Shown here piece by piece: positions 17,146 to 26,549 of a stretch of 64,000 nucleotides of DNA. The notes below the pieces were generated by a model, which was not told the origin of the DNA, ran no database searches, and saw nothing but the letters and a program-made list of their open reading frames with translations. The number at the start of each line of letters is the position of its first letter. The stretch's first letter is position 1. The position numbers and the translations under genes are program-made. Origin of the DNA: Dyadobacter fermentans DSM 18053 (GTDB taxonomy: Bacteria > Bacteroidota > Bacteroidia > Cytophagales > Spirosomataceae); contig NC_013037.1 in NCBI RefSeq assembly GCF_000023125.1, positions 2,046,001 to 2,110,000 of the forward strand, written 5' to 3'.

Positions 17146-18591
17146 ATGAAAACATTCAGTAAACAGATTTCAGCGCTGATTATCCTGCTCTCCGCCTTGC
17201 TGGGCTGCCAGCCCGGCGACGTGGACACGCTGTCGGGCAAGCTCGGCAACAAAGGGTCGGTCAACGGCTGGATTTTCGACATGATGCACGACGCCTATTT
17301 CTGGTACGACGAAATGCCGGCAAAGCAATCGCTCGATACCACCGAAAATCCCGATGCATTCTTCGAAAAACTCGTTTACCAGCGCAAGGTTTACGACCGT
17401 TTTTCGCTCATCACCGACAATTACAGCGCAATGCAGCAGCAGCTCAACGGCGTCGTGAAAGCGTTCGGGATCAGCTACACGCCGGCTTACATCGACGCCG
17501 GCAAAACGGCCGTGGCGCTGTTTGTAAGCCACATTATCAAAGGCAGCCCGGCCGCCAATGCGGGGATGAAACGCGGGGATATTATTGTTCAAATCGATGG
17601 CAAAACGCTGACAACCGAAAACTACGGCACATTTCTTTCAGCGCAGGAATCGGTGACGCTCACGCTTGGAACGATCGTGGACCAGTCGTTGCAGCTGAAC
17701 CCGAAAACCATCCCGCTCACCCGCGCCCAGATCACCGAAGACCCGGTGGCCGTGGCAGGCGTGATCCGCAAGCAAAACAAGCGGATCGGCTACGTGGTGT
17801 ACACGCAGTTTGTACCGGGTACGGAAGCCGACAAGGAGAAATATGACAATACATTGCGCCGTATTTTCGCGGATTTCAAAGCGGAGGGCGTGAATGAGCT
17901 GGTGCTCGACCTGCGGCTGAACGGCGGCGGCTACGTATCTTCGGCCCTCACGCTGGCGTCGCTCATTGTGCCCGGCAGCGGGGCAAACCGGCTGTTTTAC
18001 ACCGAGCAATGGAACGACAAATACATGGCTTACTGGAAAAAAGAAAAGGGAGAAGACGCGCTGAATTACCGTTTTTCGAAGGAAAGCAGTAATATCGGGG
18101 ATAACCTGAGCCGCGTTTTTGTGCTGACCTCGAAGGGGACCGCCTCGGCCAGCGAACTCGTCGTGAATGGACTAAGGCCGTATATGAACGTGATCACGGT
18201 GGGCGACCACACGGCGGGCAAGAACCTGTTCGGCGCATTGATCGGCGATGAAAAAAAGCGCTGGAACTACGGCATTTATATGATGCTCGGGCAAACGGCC
18301 AATGCCGACGGCCGATCGGACTACGGCACGGCCAGCGGCATGGCGCCCGATGTGGCGGTGGCCGACAACCGATTCCCGTTCCTGCCGTTCGGCGACGAGA
18401 ACGAGACGCTCCTGCGCGCCGCATTGGTGGAAATGGGCGTCGCAACCGGGCAGCCGGCCAGGCTGGCGAACACGCGCGAAACCGAGCGCGTGACGCCCGC
18501 GCCGCTGCGCGACACGCCGTCGGTGCTCGATGGCCGGATGATCAAAGCGGCGCCGGAAGGCGGGCCGCTCCTTGTCAAACCTGATTTATGA
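17146..18591 (+). CDS. S41-family (C-terminal processing-like) protease lipoprotein
   Basis: The ATG at 17146 gives a lipoprotein signal (MKTFSKQISALIILLSALLGC). A PDZ-like domain spans about residues 115-190 (SPAANAGMKRGDIIVQIDGK). The protease domain carries LRLNGGG, nucleophile Ser334 in KGTASASELV and general base Lys359 in HTAGKNLFG, the Ser-Lys dyad of CtpA/Prc-type enzymes. It is anchored in the periplasm or outer membrane. It lies 36 bases after the ExbB-like gene and its stop overlaps the kinase start (ATGA, 18588-18591), so protease and sensor are co-expressed. A role in cleaving a signalling partner is possible but not shown. Confidence 0.9.
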   Translation: MKTFSKQISALIILLSALLGCQPGDVDTLSGKLGNKGSVNGWIFDMMHDAYFWYDEMPAKQSLDTTENPDAFFEKLVYQRKVYDRFSLITDNYSAMQQQLNGVVKAFGISYTPAYIDAGKTAVALFVSHIIKGSPAANAGMKRGDIIVQIDGKTLTTENYGTFLSAQESVTLTLGTIVDQSLQLNPKTIPLTRAQITEDPVAVAGVIRKQNKRIGYVVYTQFVPGTEADKEKYDNTLRRIFADFKAEGVNELVLDLRLNGGGYVSSALTLASLIVPGSGANRLFYTEQWNDKYMAYWKKEKGEDALNYRFSKESSNIGDNLSRVFVLTSKGTASASELVVNGLRPYMNVITVGDHTAGKNLFGALIGDEKKRWNYGIYMMLGQTANADGRSDYGTASGMAPDVAVADNRFPFLPFGDENETLLRAALVEMGVATGQPARLANTRETERVTPAPLRDTPSVLDGRMIKAAPEGGPLLVKPDL

Positions 18592-20582
18592 AAAAACTGC
18601 TCATTATTAGCCTTGGAATGTTGCTTGCCTGCACCGGCCGGCCGTGTTACGCTCAAAAAACGGCCGGCCGGGCAGACCGTTATTCGGACAGCCTGCGGGC
18701 CATTCTCAGCCGCAAACTGCCCGATTCGGTACGCATCGCCACGCTGTTCCAGCTCTCCGACTATTGGAGCGACAAGGATACGGCGCAATCGCTGCGGTAC
18801 GTGCGCGAGGCCGCGCAGATAGCGAAGCCGGGCTCGTTCCAGGAAGCATTGAGCCACTTTTACACCGGCAGCGCCTATTTCGATGCCGATTATGCGCAAA
18901 GCGGCAAAGCCTACCTCACGGCCGAAAAGCTGCTGCGAAAGTTTCCGGGCCGCGAGGCGCTCATTTACCGGGCCAGGGCGTGGCACAATTTCGGGGCATT
19001 GGAGCAGCGGCAGGACCGGGAGAAAAAATATGCGGAAATCATTTTACAGCATGTGATCCCGCTCGCCCGGCAGGCAGGCGACAGCGTGCGCGTTGCCAGT
19101 AACTACCATAATCTCGGCATTATTTTTTCCAACCAGCTGGATTACAAGCGGGCAGAAGGCTATTTCAACACGGCCATCGGCCTTTTGCAAAAACTGGACA
19201 AAACCTCGCTCGAACTCGCCGACGCGTACATTTTCGGGGCCAAAAATTACGTGTACCTCAAAGATTACCCGCCCGTAAAACCGATGCTCGACAGCGCGGC
19301 GATTATCCTGGGCATTCACCCCAATGCCGCCTACCAGCTCGATTTCCATATGGTGGAAGGCATGTACCATTCCCGACTCCGGCAATATGAGGAGGCATTG
19401 AAAAGCCTGGGCAAAGGAATGGCACTGGCGAAGGAACAGAAACGCGAGTATGATTACCAGGGCATGCTTTTGCAGGTGTATTTTACCTATAAATCCATGG
19501 GTGATTATCCCAAAGCGTTGGGCATTATCCGCAGTGTGATCGGGCAGAAAACACCGCTCATCCGCTCAGCCAACCGGAAATTGTATTACTACGAATACGC
19601 GCAGATGCTCGACAAAACCGGCCAGCACAAGGCCGCTTACGAGTGGCTGGCCAAATACGCGGAGCTCGCCGACAGCACTTTTGAAGAGCGTACCAAATCG
19701 GAGATTGCGGCATTGGAAGCCAAATTCCAGTCGGCGGAGAAGGAGAAACGCATTTATCAATTGCAAGCCAACAATGAAAAGGCCGCATTGACGATCAAAA
19801 ACAACCGGCTCCTCAACTGGCTGCTGGCCGTGGTGTGCCTTTTCCTGCTGGCGGTGACGGTGCTGGTGCTGCTGTTTTACCGGAACAACAAGCGCCTCTG
19901 GCAGCAGCATAAGCAACTCCACGACCTTGAAATGCAGAAAATCAAGCAGGACTACCGCATTTCGATGCTTTCGGCCATGCTAGAAGGGCAGGAACAAGAG
20001 CGCACCCGCCTCGCCCGCGACCTGCACGACGGCCTCGGCGGGCTGCTGAGCAGCATTAAGATCGAATTATCGCGAGAACTTTCCGTCCAGGACGATCGCC
20101 TTAAAAACAGCGTAACGCGTACGCTTTCGCACCTGGACGACGCCGTGAACGAGCTGCGCCGCATTGCCCGCAGCCTCATGCCCGAAATCCTGATGAACTA
20201 CGGACTGGCCGAGGCGACGAAGGAATTTTGTAAAAACCTGCGGGAAACTGGCATTAACCTCGTTTGTCAGGTGTTCAACTACCGCGATTCGATGCCGAAA
20301 GAGAAGCAGATATTACTCTACCGCATCATCCAGGAACTCGTGAACAATGCCGTGAAACACGCCGCCGCGCCGCAGATACTGGTCATCATCCAGCAAAGCG
20401 GCGAAACGCTTTTTGTGACCGTGGAAGACGACGGCCGCGGCTTCGATCCCGACCGTGTGAATGGCAAAGCCGGCGCGGGGCTATCCAATGTAAAAGCCCG
20501 CGCCGACTTCCTGAATGCACGGTTTGAACTACAATCATCACCCCAAAAAGGCACTTCCGTTACGGTAGAGTGCGAGATCTGA
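18588..20582 (+). CDS. Sensor histidine kinase, NarL type, with TPR sensor region
   Basis: The 664-residue protein has a signal peptide, a helical periplasmic region with TPR-like repeats (about 40-390), a coiled segment and a single membrane helix (LLNWLLAVVCLFLLAVTVLVLLFY, about 405-428). The HisKA_3 dimerisation domain has the phospho-acceptor His480 in RLARDLHDGLGGLL. The ATPase domain shows N-box ELVNNAVKHA, G1 DDGRGFD and GAGLSNVKARAD. The architecture is common in Bacteroidota and pairs with LuxR-type regulators. The response regulator gene starts 3 bases after the stop. Confidence 0.93.
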   Translation: MKKLLIISLGMLLACTGRPCYAQKTAGRADRYSDSLRAILSRKLPDSVRIATLFQLSDYWSDKDTAQSLRYVREAAQIAKPGSFQEALSHFYTGSAYFDADYAQSGKAYLTAEKLLRKFPGREALIYRARAWHNFGALEQRQDREKKYAEIILQHVIPLARQAGDSVRVASNYHNLGIIFSNQLDYKRAEGYFNTAIGLLQKLDKTSLELADAYIFGAKNYVYLKDYPPVKPMLDSAAIILGIHPNAAYQLDFHMVEGMYHSRLRQYEEALKSLGKGMALAKEQKREYDYQGMLLQVYFTYKSMGDYPKALGIIRSVIGQKTPLIRSANRKLYYYEYAQMLDKTGQHKAAYEWLAKYAELADSTFEERTKSEIAALEAKFQSAEKEKRIYQLQANNEKAALTIKNNRLLNWLLAVVCLFLLAVTVLVLLFYRNNKRLWQQHKQLHDLEMQKIKQDYRISMLSAMLEGQEQERTRLARDLHDGLGGLLSSIKIELSRELSVQDDRLKNSVTRTLSHLDDAVNELRRIARSLMPEILMNYGLAEATKEFCKNLRETGINLVCQVFNYRDSMPKEKQILLYRIIQELVNNAVKHAAAPQILVIIQQSGETLFVTVEDDGRGFDPDRVNGKAGAGLSNVKARADFLNARFELQSSPQKGTSVTVECEI

Positions 20583-20585
20583 GCT

Positions 20586-21209
20586 ATGGACGTATTCATC
20601 ATCGACGACCACCCTATTGTATTGCAAGGACTCAAAAACCTGCTCGAATCGCGGGAAGGCATACGCGTCACCGGCATTTTCGACCAGGCCGATAGCGCAT
20701 TGGCCGCCCTGGACAGCCATATCCCGGAGGTGATGCTGATGGACATCAACCTGCCCGACATCAGCGGCGTGACCTTGTGCCAGCAGGTGAAGCAGGCCCA
20801 TCCCGAAATCCGGGTTGTGGCGCTCAGCATCCACAACGAACGCAGCGTGATCATGAGCATGCTGCAAAGCGGCGCGAGCGGTTATGTGCTCAAAAATGCA
20901 ATCGGCGACGACATTGTGGCCGCATTGCAGGCGGCGATGGAAGGCCAGATATACCTTTGCGCCGAAACCCAGAAAGCCCTGAACGAAGCCCCCGGCACCG
21001 AACCGAAGGAAATCCCCCGCCTCACGCGCCGCGAGAAAGAAATCCTCGAACTGATCGGCCAGGGCTACACCACGCAGCAAATCGCCGCCGAGCTTTTTAT
21101 CAGTACCCACACCGTGGAAAGCCACCGCAAAAACCTGAAAGAGAAATTCGGGGTGCCCAACACGGCCACCGTGGTACGGATGGCGGCCGAGCTGGGGCTG
21201 ATGCGCTAG
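20586..21209 (+). CDS. LuxR/NarL-family response regulator
   Basis: The 207-residue protein has a receiver domain with the acidic pair in IIDDHPIV, phospho-acceptor Asp53 in LMDINLPD and the conserved Lys in SGYVLKNA. A C-terminal LuxR helix-turn-helix follows (LTRREKEILELIGQGYTTQQIAAELFISTHTVESHRKNL). It is the partner of the preceding kinase. Its stop codon lies in a CTAG palindrome shared with the stop codon of the opposing oxidoreductase gene, so the two coding regions meet tail to tail with a three-base overlap. Confidence 0.95.
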   Translation: MDVFIIDDHPIVLQGLKNLLESREGIRVTGIFDQADSALAALDSHIPEVMLMDINLPDISGVTLCQQVKQAHPEIRVVALSIHNERSVIMSMLQSGASGYVLKNAIGDDIVAALQAAMEGQIYLCAETQKALNEAPGTEPKEIPRLTRREKEILELIGQGYTTQQIAAELFISTHTVESHRKNLKEKFGVPNTATVVRMAAELGLMR

Positions 21210-22858
21210 TTCGACAAATCCAGTTTCTGCTTGTCTTTCAGCAGCTGCACCCGCAGCCGCTCGTAATCCACGTCCTGGACAGCCGCCTGATTATCAATCG
21301 CCTGCACGGCGGCAGACGCAGCGCTTTGGCCCAGAATCATGAATACCGGCTCCATGCGGATCGATCCGTAGGCGATGTGCGAGCTCGAAAGGCACACCGG
21401 TACGAGCAGGTTATGGCATTCGTCTTTTTTGGGGATAATGGAGGTGTAGGCAATGCTATACGGCTTTTTTGGATGCACACCAATGTCACCCTCGTTCTGT
21501 ACGAAACCTTCCGCCGTCACGTAGCGCTGCGCATTGTGCGCGTCCAGCGCGTACGACCCCATTCCTACGGGCTGACTCACCGGTTCGAGGCCGAGGGTAT
21601 GGTTCTCATTCATCACGCTCTGGCCGATCATCCGGCGCGCTTCGCGCACGTAAATCTGGTGCGGCCAGCCGCCATTGTCTTTAAATTCGTCCTTCGGCAA
21701 TCCCCACTGGCTCATTTGCTCGCGCACGTCCGCCGGCACGCGGGGGTCGTGGGTGAGAAAGTACATCAGGCCTTTCTGGTACAATTCATGCGCTTTAACG
21801 ATCTCCTTGCGGCGCTCGTAGGTGGCTTCGGGGTAGTCGTAGTTTCCGCCGATAAAATCCGTGCTGAACGGGCCGTGGTTGTTCGTATCGGTCTTTTTGT
21901 TCGGGATCGGGTCATATTTGTCGAATGTCTCCGTCCAGCCGGCTTTGTACACGCGGGCCAGCAATTCATACTTTGCAGGATCGTAGCCTTTCGGTTTTTC
22001 GAATGGAATGCGGTTATCGGGATTTGCGGAAAGGCACATGCGGAAGCAGTAGGCCTGTATTTTGCTGTCACCCGATCCGTTCGGCGCGATGGGCTCGTCG
22101 CTGATGTAAGGCAACAGGCCGCTTTTGGGATCGCCCTCAATCTTGTAGGGGCTGATGTTTTTCTGGAAATAATGCTTGTGGTGGTAAACACCGGCCTGCA
22201 CACCGTTCCATTTTTCATTGTAAACACTGTTAGACTCCCTTCCCACGTGATATTTTACGCCCGCGGCGGCCATTAAATCGCCTTCATAGGTGGCGTCGAT
22301 GAACATTTTACCGTTGAATGTCTTGCCTGAAAGCGTTTTCATGGAAACGATCCGTCCATCCTTTTTGACCACGCCGCTTTTGCGGTCGAGCCACTCGTCG
22401 CGGAACACCCGGATGTTATTTTCTTTGACAAAATCTTCAAAAACCTGCTCGGCGGCGTGCGGTTCGAAGATCCACATCGTGCGTTCTGCGCCGTCCATCG
22501 CCGGCGTTCCCTGGCCTTTGTTGCCATAATCCTCTTTTTTCTGCCATTTCCAGGCTTCGGATTTGTCGTAATGCAGGTAAAGCCGGTGGTAAAACTCCCG
22601 CGCCAGCCCGCCGATCACTGATTTGTCGCCGGTATCGGTGAAGCCGAGCCCGGCCGACGAAAGTCCGCCCAAATGCTTGTCGGGGGAAACGACCAGCACC
22701 GTTTTGCCCGATTTAACGACCTGTACCGCCGCCGTAATCGCCGCGGAAGTGCCTCCATAAATAATCACATCCGCCGCCAGTTCTTTCTTTTTTTGTGCAA
22801 AACATGGCTGCACAAAAGTGGCGAGGAGGGCTATGCTATAAATCAAATACTTCATCAT
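21206..22858 (-). CDS. Secreted FAD-dependent oxidoreductase (FAD_oxidored family)
   Basis: The 550-residue protein has a signal peptide (MKYLIYSIALLATFVQPCFAQ; a second ATG lies three bases upstream). A dinucleotide-binding segment follows (ADVIIYGGTSAAITAAVQVVKSGKTVLVV) with the GGLSSAGLGFTD block. The later motifs NGKMFIDATYEGDLMAAAGV and the terminal IRMEPVFMILGQSAASAA complete the FAD_oxidored pattern. Such proteins are frequent in polysaccharide utilisation loci, where their substrates are mostly unknown. It is the last gene of the minus-strand set running from the sigma factor, 26 bases after the PKD protein. Confidence 0.88.
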   Translation of the reverse strand: MMKYLIYSIALLATFVQPCFAQKKKELAADVIIYGGTSAAITAAVQVVKSGKTVLVVSPDKHLGGLSSAGLGFTDTGDKSVIGGLAREFYHRLYLHYDKSEAWKWQKKEDYGNKGQGTPAMDGAERTMWIFEPHAAEQVFEDFVKENNIRVFRDEWLDRKSGVVKKDGRIVSMKTLSGKTFNGKMFIDATYEGDLMAAAGVKYHVGRESNSVYNEKWNGVQAGVYHHKHYFQKNISPYKIEGDPKSGLLPYISDEPIAPNGSGDSKIQAYCFRMCLSANPDNRIPFEKPKGYDPAKYELLARVYKAGWTETFDKYDPIPNKKTDTNNHGPFSTDFIGGNYDYPEATYERRKEIVKAHELYQKGLMYFLTHDPRVPADVREQMSQWGLPKDEFKDNGGWPHQIYVREARRMIGQSVMNENHTLGLEPVSQPVGMGSYALDAHNAQRYVTAEGFVQNEGDIGVHPKKPYSIAYTSIIPKKDECHNLLVPVCLSSSHIAYGSIRMEPVFMILGQSAASAAVQAIDNQAAVQDVDYERLRVQLLKDKQKLDLSN

Positions 22859-22884
22859 TTCAATCGAGGTTAATCTTAAAATAC

Positions 22885-25059
22885 TTATTGCGCTGCTTTC
22901 CGGAAAATGATCGCGTCTACCAGCACCTGTCCCTCCGAACCTTCACTCAGGATGTCGACATAGCCGTCCATTCCTTCCCAAAACTCGAACTTGCCGATGG
23001 AGAGCGATTCGGTAGGTTTCACCCATATTTCCTCGGTCCCATTTTTGGAATGGACCCGCACTTTAAACCGCGGCACAGCATTCAACCGGCCGTCGACCGG
23101 GTGTTTCTTTTCGCCCACCGTTGCCCGGCGTTGCGGGTCGAAAGGTGTTTGTTCCGAAAAAGCCACCTCGTAGGTACCCGCCGCGAGGTCCGGCCGGAAG
23201 CGGGCAAACTCCCCTGCCGCGGCCCGGCTGCCATTGGTGAGGTACATATCCCGGAAGCCTTTTTCTTTCCATCGCTTAAACTGCGGCCCCACCCAGAAAT
23301 AGGGCGTGCAGTAAAACCGGCTTTCGCGCGCATCCGCATTGTCCACGATCTCGCGTTTCAGGTTGCCGGTTTCGTTGTGTGCCGGCGGGTAAGTGGGGAT
23401 TGTGAGGTTTACGGTGAAGGACTGCACCGCATTCAGGCTGCCCGGCGCCTCCACCCGCACGCGCGCAGCATACACGCCGGGAAGCAGCCCACTTCCGTTA
23501 ACCGACACTTGTATTTTCTGATCATTCCCCTGCCCTTCCGATTGCAAGCTCAGCCAGTCTTTTCCTTGCAGGTATTCCACCTTCGGCACATTGATTTTAC
23601 CCAAAGTACCATCACCTGCATTAACCAGCATCACCGTTTTCGCCTCGGGCTGCGGCCTGGTTTCGCGGGCAAGGAAATGCATGGTATTCGGAATGAGCGC
23701 TCGCCCGGTTGCATACACGTCCATGATATGCGCGGGCCGGATGCGGAATGACGGGTCGTCGTCGGAGGCCAATGCGAGCGAAGCGTTTGCCGAAGGTTTC
23801 TGGCCCTCGCCGTCGATCGTGATATGCTGCGTGATGCTGCTCCGCGACACGCCATCGTCCACCAGGAGCGTTACCGGGTAAATGCCCGGTTTGGTAAAAA
23901 CGTGTTTCGGGTTCTTGTCGATGGAAATGCCGCCGTCGCCGAACGTCCAGTAATAAAGCAGCTCGCGGCCGGAGCCTCGGTACGCATTCCGCGACTTTTC
24001 TCCGTTGAATGCCAGCTGCTGGCCCGTTTTGCCCGGGCTGGACGGCGCGGCGATTGCCTTCGTCTCCCCGGCGCGTTCGCGGTTATCTTCGAATGTCTGC
24101 CAGAAGAGTATCCACGGGTCAAGCAAAATCTCCGTGTCGCTCTCCTTTGTTTTGACCCGGAATACAAAATGCGAATGATTGTGATCGCCCACGTGCACCC
24201 CGGAGCCGTCGGAATAATATGCACCTGCCTTGATAGGCGTATGTTCCGGCACGCGGAGATTTAGCATGTGGTGGTTTTGAATGCTCCACCGGTCGCCGTT
24301 TTCCCAGGTGTGAATGCCCCGCCAGCGGTTGTTGTTATCGCCCTTATCGAGACTGAAAACAAAATAATGGTCGTCGATCGGGAACGGCGTGAAATGCGGC
24401 GTCCCGGCCGGCTTGTTCAGGTCGAGGCCGCCGTGCAGCTCAAATCCATCGTAAGCACCCATCCAGCAATCGTCGCCATTGTAGCTGTCCGAAATGCGTA
24501 GCTGGTTTTCGGTCATGGGGAACATGGGGTACAAGCGCGAAGGCGCGATCCGCATGGTCATGTCCGTCACCGCAAACCGGGCGTGCTTTTTCGGGACCGA
24601 CTCGCTGCTTTTGCCGCCGTGTTCGTCCTTGATGATCTGCCCGATCGTATTCACGCCATCGAACCACACCCGCATGCCATTGATGACGTACGGCTCGAAA
24701 AAGCTTTCCTGCGACCCGACGTAGCGTTCCATTTTCATAAAATGGCCGTCTACCAGCACCTGGCAGGTGAAATGGTAGAGCGTAGCGCCGCCGGGCTGGT
24801 CCGCCCGGAGCTTGCCGAGGTTAGTGATGATGATATCGGAGGAAATTTCCTTCAACACCATCGTTCTGACCTTGCCGTTCGCGAGCGTGAATTTCAAGGT
24901 ATCCTCCTTGTTCATTTCGACGGGCGTGAGCGTGGCCCTGGCCTTGCGATGGATGGTTTCTGCGATGGCCGGCATACCGGCCATCAGCAGAAACCCGACC
25001 AGCAGCGAGTTCAGGCGCAATGTTGGGATTAATGCTTTCTGTTTTGGATTCATATTCAT
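22885..25059 (-). CDS. Secreted PKD-domain protein with an M23-like metallopeptidase motif
   Basis: The 724-residue protein has a signal peptide. Residues about 195-310 resemble a LytM/M23 domain: His209 and Asp213 in ELHGGLDLNKPAGTPH, and His295/His297 in DHNHSHFVFRV, which fit the family's HxxxD and HxH zinc motifs. A PKD-type domain follows (LLYYWTFGDGGISI, KPGIYPVTLLVDDG, about 350-415), and the C-terminal third is a beta-rich carbohydrate-binding-like domain (YFWVGPQFKRWKEKG, AAGTYEVAFSEQTPF). No family name for the whole protein is known to me. Peptidase activity is an inference from the motif only. It sits between the SusD-like and FAD oxidoreductase genes. Confidence 0.65.
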   Translation of the reverse strand: MNMNPKQKALIPTLRLNSLLVGFLLMAGMPAIAETIHRKARATLTPVEMNKEDTLKFTLANGKVRTMVLKEISSDIIITNLGKLRADQPGGATLYHFTCQVLVDGHFMKMERYVGSQESFFEPYVINGMRVWFDGVNTIGQIIKDEHGGKSSESVPKKHARFAVTDMTMRIAPSRLYPMFPMTENQLRISDSYNGDDCWMGAYDGFELHGGLDLNKPAGTPHFTPFPIDDHYFVFSLDKGDNNNRWRGIHTWENGDRWSIQNHHMLNLRVPEHTPIKAGAYYSDGSGVHVGDHNHSHFVFRVKTKESDTEILLDPWILFWQTFEDNRERAGETKAIAAPSSPGKTGQQLAFNGEKSRNAYRGSGRELLYYWTFGDGGISIDKNPKHVFTKPGIYPVTLLVDDGVSRSSITQHITIDGEGQKPSANASLALASDDDPSFRIRPAHIMDVYATGRALIPNTMHFLARETRPQPEAKTVMLVNAGDGTLGKINVPKVEYLQGKDWLSLQSEGQGNDQKIQVSVNGSGLLPGVYAARVRVEAPGSLNAVQSFTVNLTIPTYPPAHNETGNLKREIVDNADARESRFYCTPYFWVGPQFKRWKEKGFRDMYLTNGSRAAAGEFARFRPDLAAGTYEVAFSEQTPFDPQRRATVGEKKHPVDGRLNAVPRFKVRVHSKNGTEEIWVKPTESLSIGKFEFWEGMDGYVDILSEGSEGQVLVDAIIFRKAAQ

Positions 25060-25091
25060 AATGCACTTTGATCTTCGCTACCAGTTCGCTT

Positions 25092-26537
25092 TTACTTATT
25101 CACCTGCGTGGGTTCGAACAAATCAGGCAGCGGGTTCGGCACATTCGCATTGGAATTGATCTCGTTCTGACCGTAAAAGAACCTTTCAGGCAGACGGTTC
25201 CCGGTAGCAGGCGTGAGCTTGACGCCGATGCCTTCTTTCCGCGTCCTTCTCACATCGTTGAAACCGATCAGCCGCACGTAAAAAGTGACATACCGCTCTT
25301 CCAGGATCTCTTCCAGAAGCGCCCTCGTTTTATCGAGCGTTCCCGGGTTATTCATCCCGCCCGCCGCGAAATCGGCTTCGGCATACGGCTCGTATTTCAA
25401 TGCATACCGCGTCCGGTAAGTCGGATCAATATAGCCGCCTGCATTCATAAAGCTGCGAAAGCTGTTCAGGTGTTCCAATGCGGTTTTAAAATCGGGTTTC
25501 CGGGCGGCGGCTTCTGCCAGGATGAGCAGGTTTTCTTCATAGCTCACCATTGGTGAAGACGCGTTCATCGCGATGGCGCCGTTTAAAGTATCACCCCGCG
25601 CCACGGAAAGGTAATTCGGCTCTATTTCGCCGGTAATGCCCTTGGTACCCAGGTTGACATAATAGAAATTAAACCGCGCGGATTCATCCGTTTTGGCATT
25701 CCCGCGGTAGGTGGTCGATGCCGGATCAAGGATGGTCGTCAGGTATGCATTCCTGGCGCTTACGTCGCCCGCGCGCTCTTCCACATTGTGCAGGTAATAA
25801 CGGTTACGCGTGCCGGCGGTGGCGGTATGCGGGCTGAGCAACGAGCCTGCCGGGTTGGCAATGCCCTTCAATGCTTCGCTGTATGCTTTATCATATTCCC
25901 GGGTTTCGAGGTACATCCGCGCTTTGAGCGTATGCGCCACGCCCAGCCATTTGGCCGCATCGCCATCGAAGAAAATATCCGATTTGCTCCGCACCGCACC
26001 TTTGCCCGATTCGAGGGCCACAATCGCTTCGTCTAGCAATTGCTGCACGCCCGCATACACGCTCACCTGCGGGTCGAACACCGGATTCGGAAACTGCTGC
26101 GGATCGCCGAACTGCGAGAAAGGCACGTCGCCGTAAAGCGCGGCGGCGCTGCTCATCACATAGGCCTGGATCACCCGCGAAATGCCGATGCCGCGCTGGT
26201 TGTCCACCACCGTGTACTTTTCTATCGCTTTTTCGAGCTGAATGTAGGTTTGGTTATAAATGTAAGTCCAGGCGTCGTCGGTTTCCACGGCGGTGTACTG
26301 GTAGTTCTGGTAATTGAGGTATTGCCGCTGGATGCCGGTCATGTAGCCCGACCACATATTGGAGATGATGGCGATCCTGGACCCGTTGAAGTTCACCGAG
26401 GCAACCTGCGCGCCCGTCAGCATCATATCCGCCGGGGCGTCGGTCACATTGTTCGGGTCCACGTTCATGTCCTTCACGAAATTGGAACAGGATGTGGCAA
26501 ATGCAGCTAGTATGATCAAACAAAATAGTCTTTTCAT
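25092..26537 (-). CDS. SusD-like outer-membrane lipoprotein (SusD_2 type)
   Basis: The 481-residue protein has a lipobox (MKRLFCLIILAAFATSC) and the opening VKDMNVDPNNVTDAPADMMLTGAQ, typical of the second SusD-like family, which often partners with STN-containing receptors. Helical TPR-like regions include AKWLGVAHTLKARMYLETREYDKAYSEALKGI and YEENLLILAEAAAR. It lies 12 bases downstream of the large SusC gene on the same strand. It would bind the nutrient at the cell surface, but the ligand is unknown and may not be a glycan. Confidence 0.92.
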   Translation of the reverse strand: MKRLFCLIILAAFATSCSNFVKDMNVDPNNVTDAPADMMLTGAQVASVNFNGSRIAIISNMWSGYMTGIQRQYLNYQNYQYTAVETDDAWTYIYNQTYIQLEKAIEKYTVVDNQRGIGISRVIQAYVMSSAAALYGDVPFSQFGDPQQFPNPVFDPQVSVYAGVQQLLDEAIVALESGKGAVRSKSDIFFDGDAAKWLGVAHTLKARMYLETREYDKAYSEALKGIANPAGSLLSPHTATAGTRNRYYLHNVEERAGDVSARNAYLTTILDPASTTYRGNAKTDESARFNFYYVNLGTKGITGEIEPNYLSVARGDTLNGAIAMNASSPMVSYEENLLILAEAAARKPDFKTALEHLNSFRSFMNAGGYIDPTYRTRYALKYEPYAEADFAAGGMNNPGTLDKTRALLEEILEERYVTFYVRLIGFNDVRRTRKEGIGVKLTPATGNRLPERFFYGQNEINSNANVPNPLPDLFEPTQVNK

Positions 26538-26549
26538 GAGGATAACCGA

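Noticed and set aside
20777..22276. 499-codon open frame on the plus strand over the response regulator end and the oxidoreductase
   Set aside because: It crosses two well-supported genes in other frames, and its sequence is rich in His/Arg low-complexity typical of antisense GC-rich codons.
22795..23751. 318-codon plus-strand open frame opposite the PKD protein
   Set aside because: Antisense shadow; no signal peptide or motif, while the opposite strand encodes a PKD/M23-like protein.
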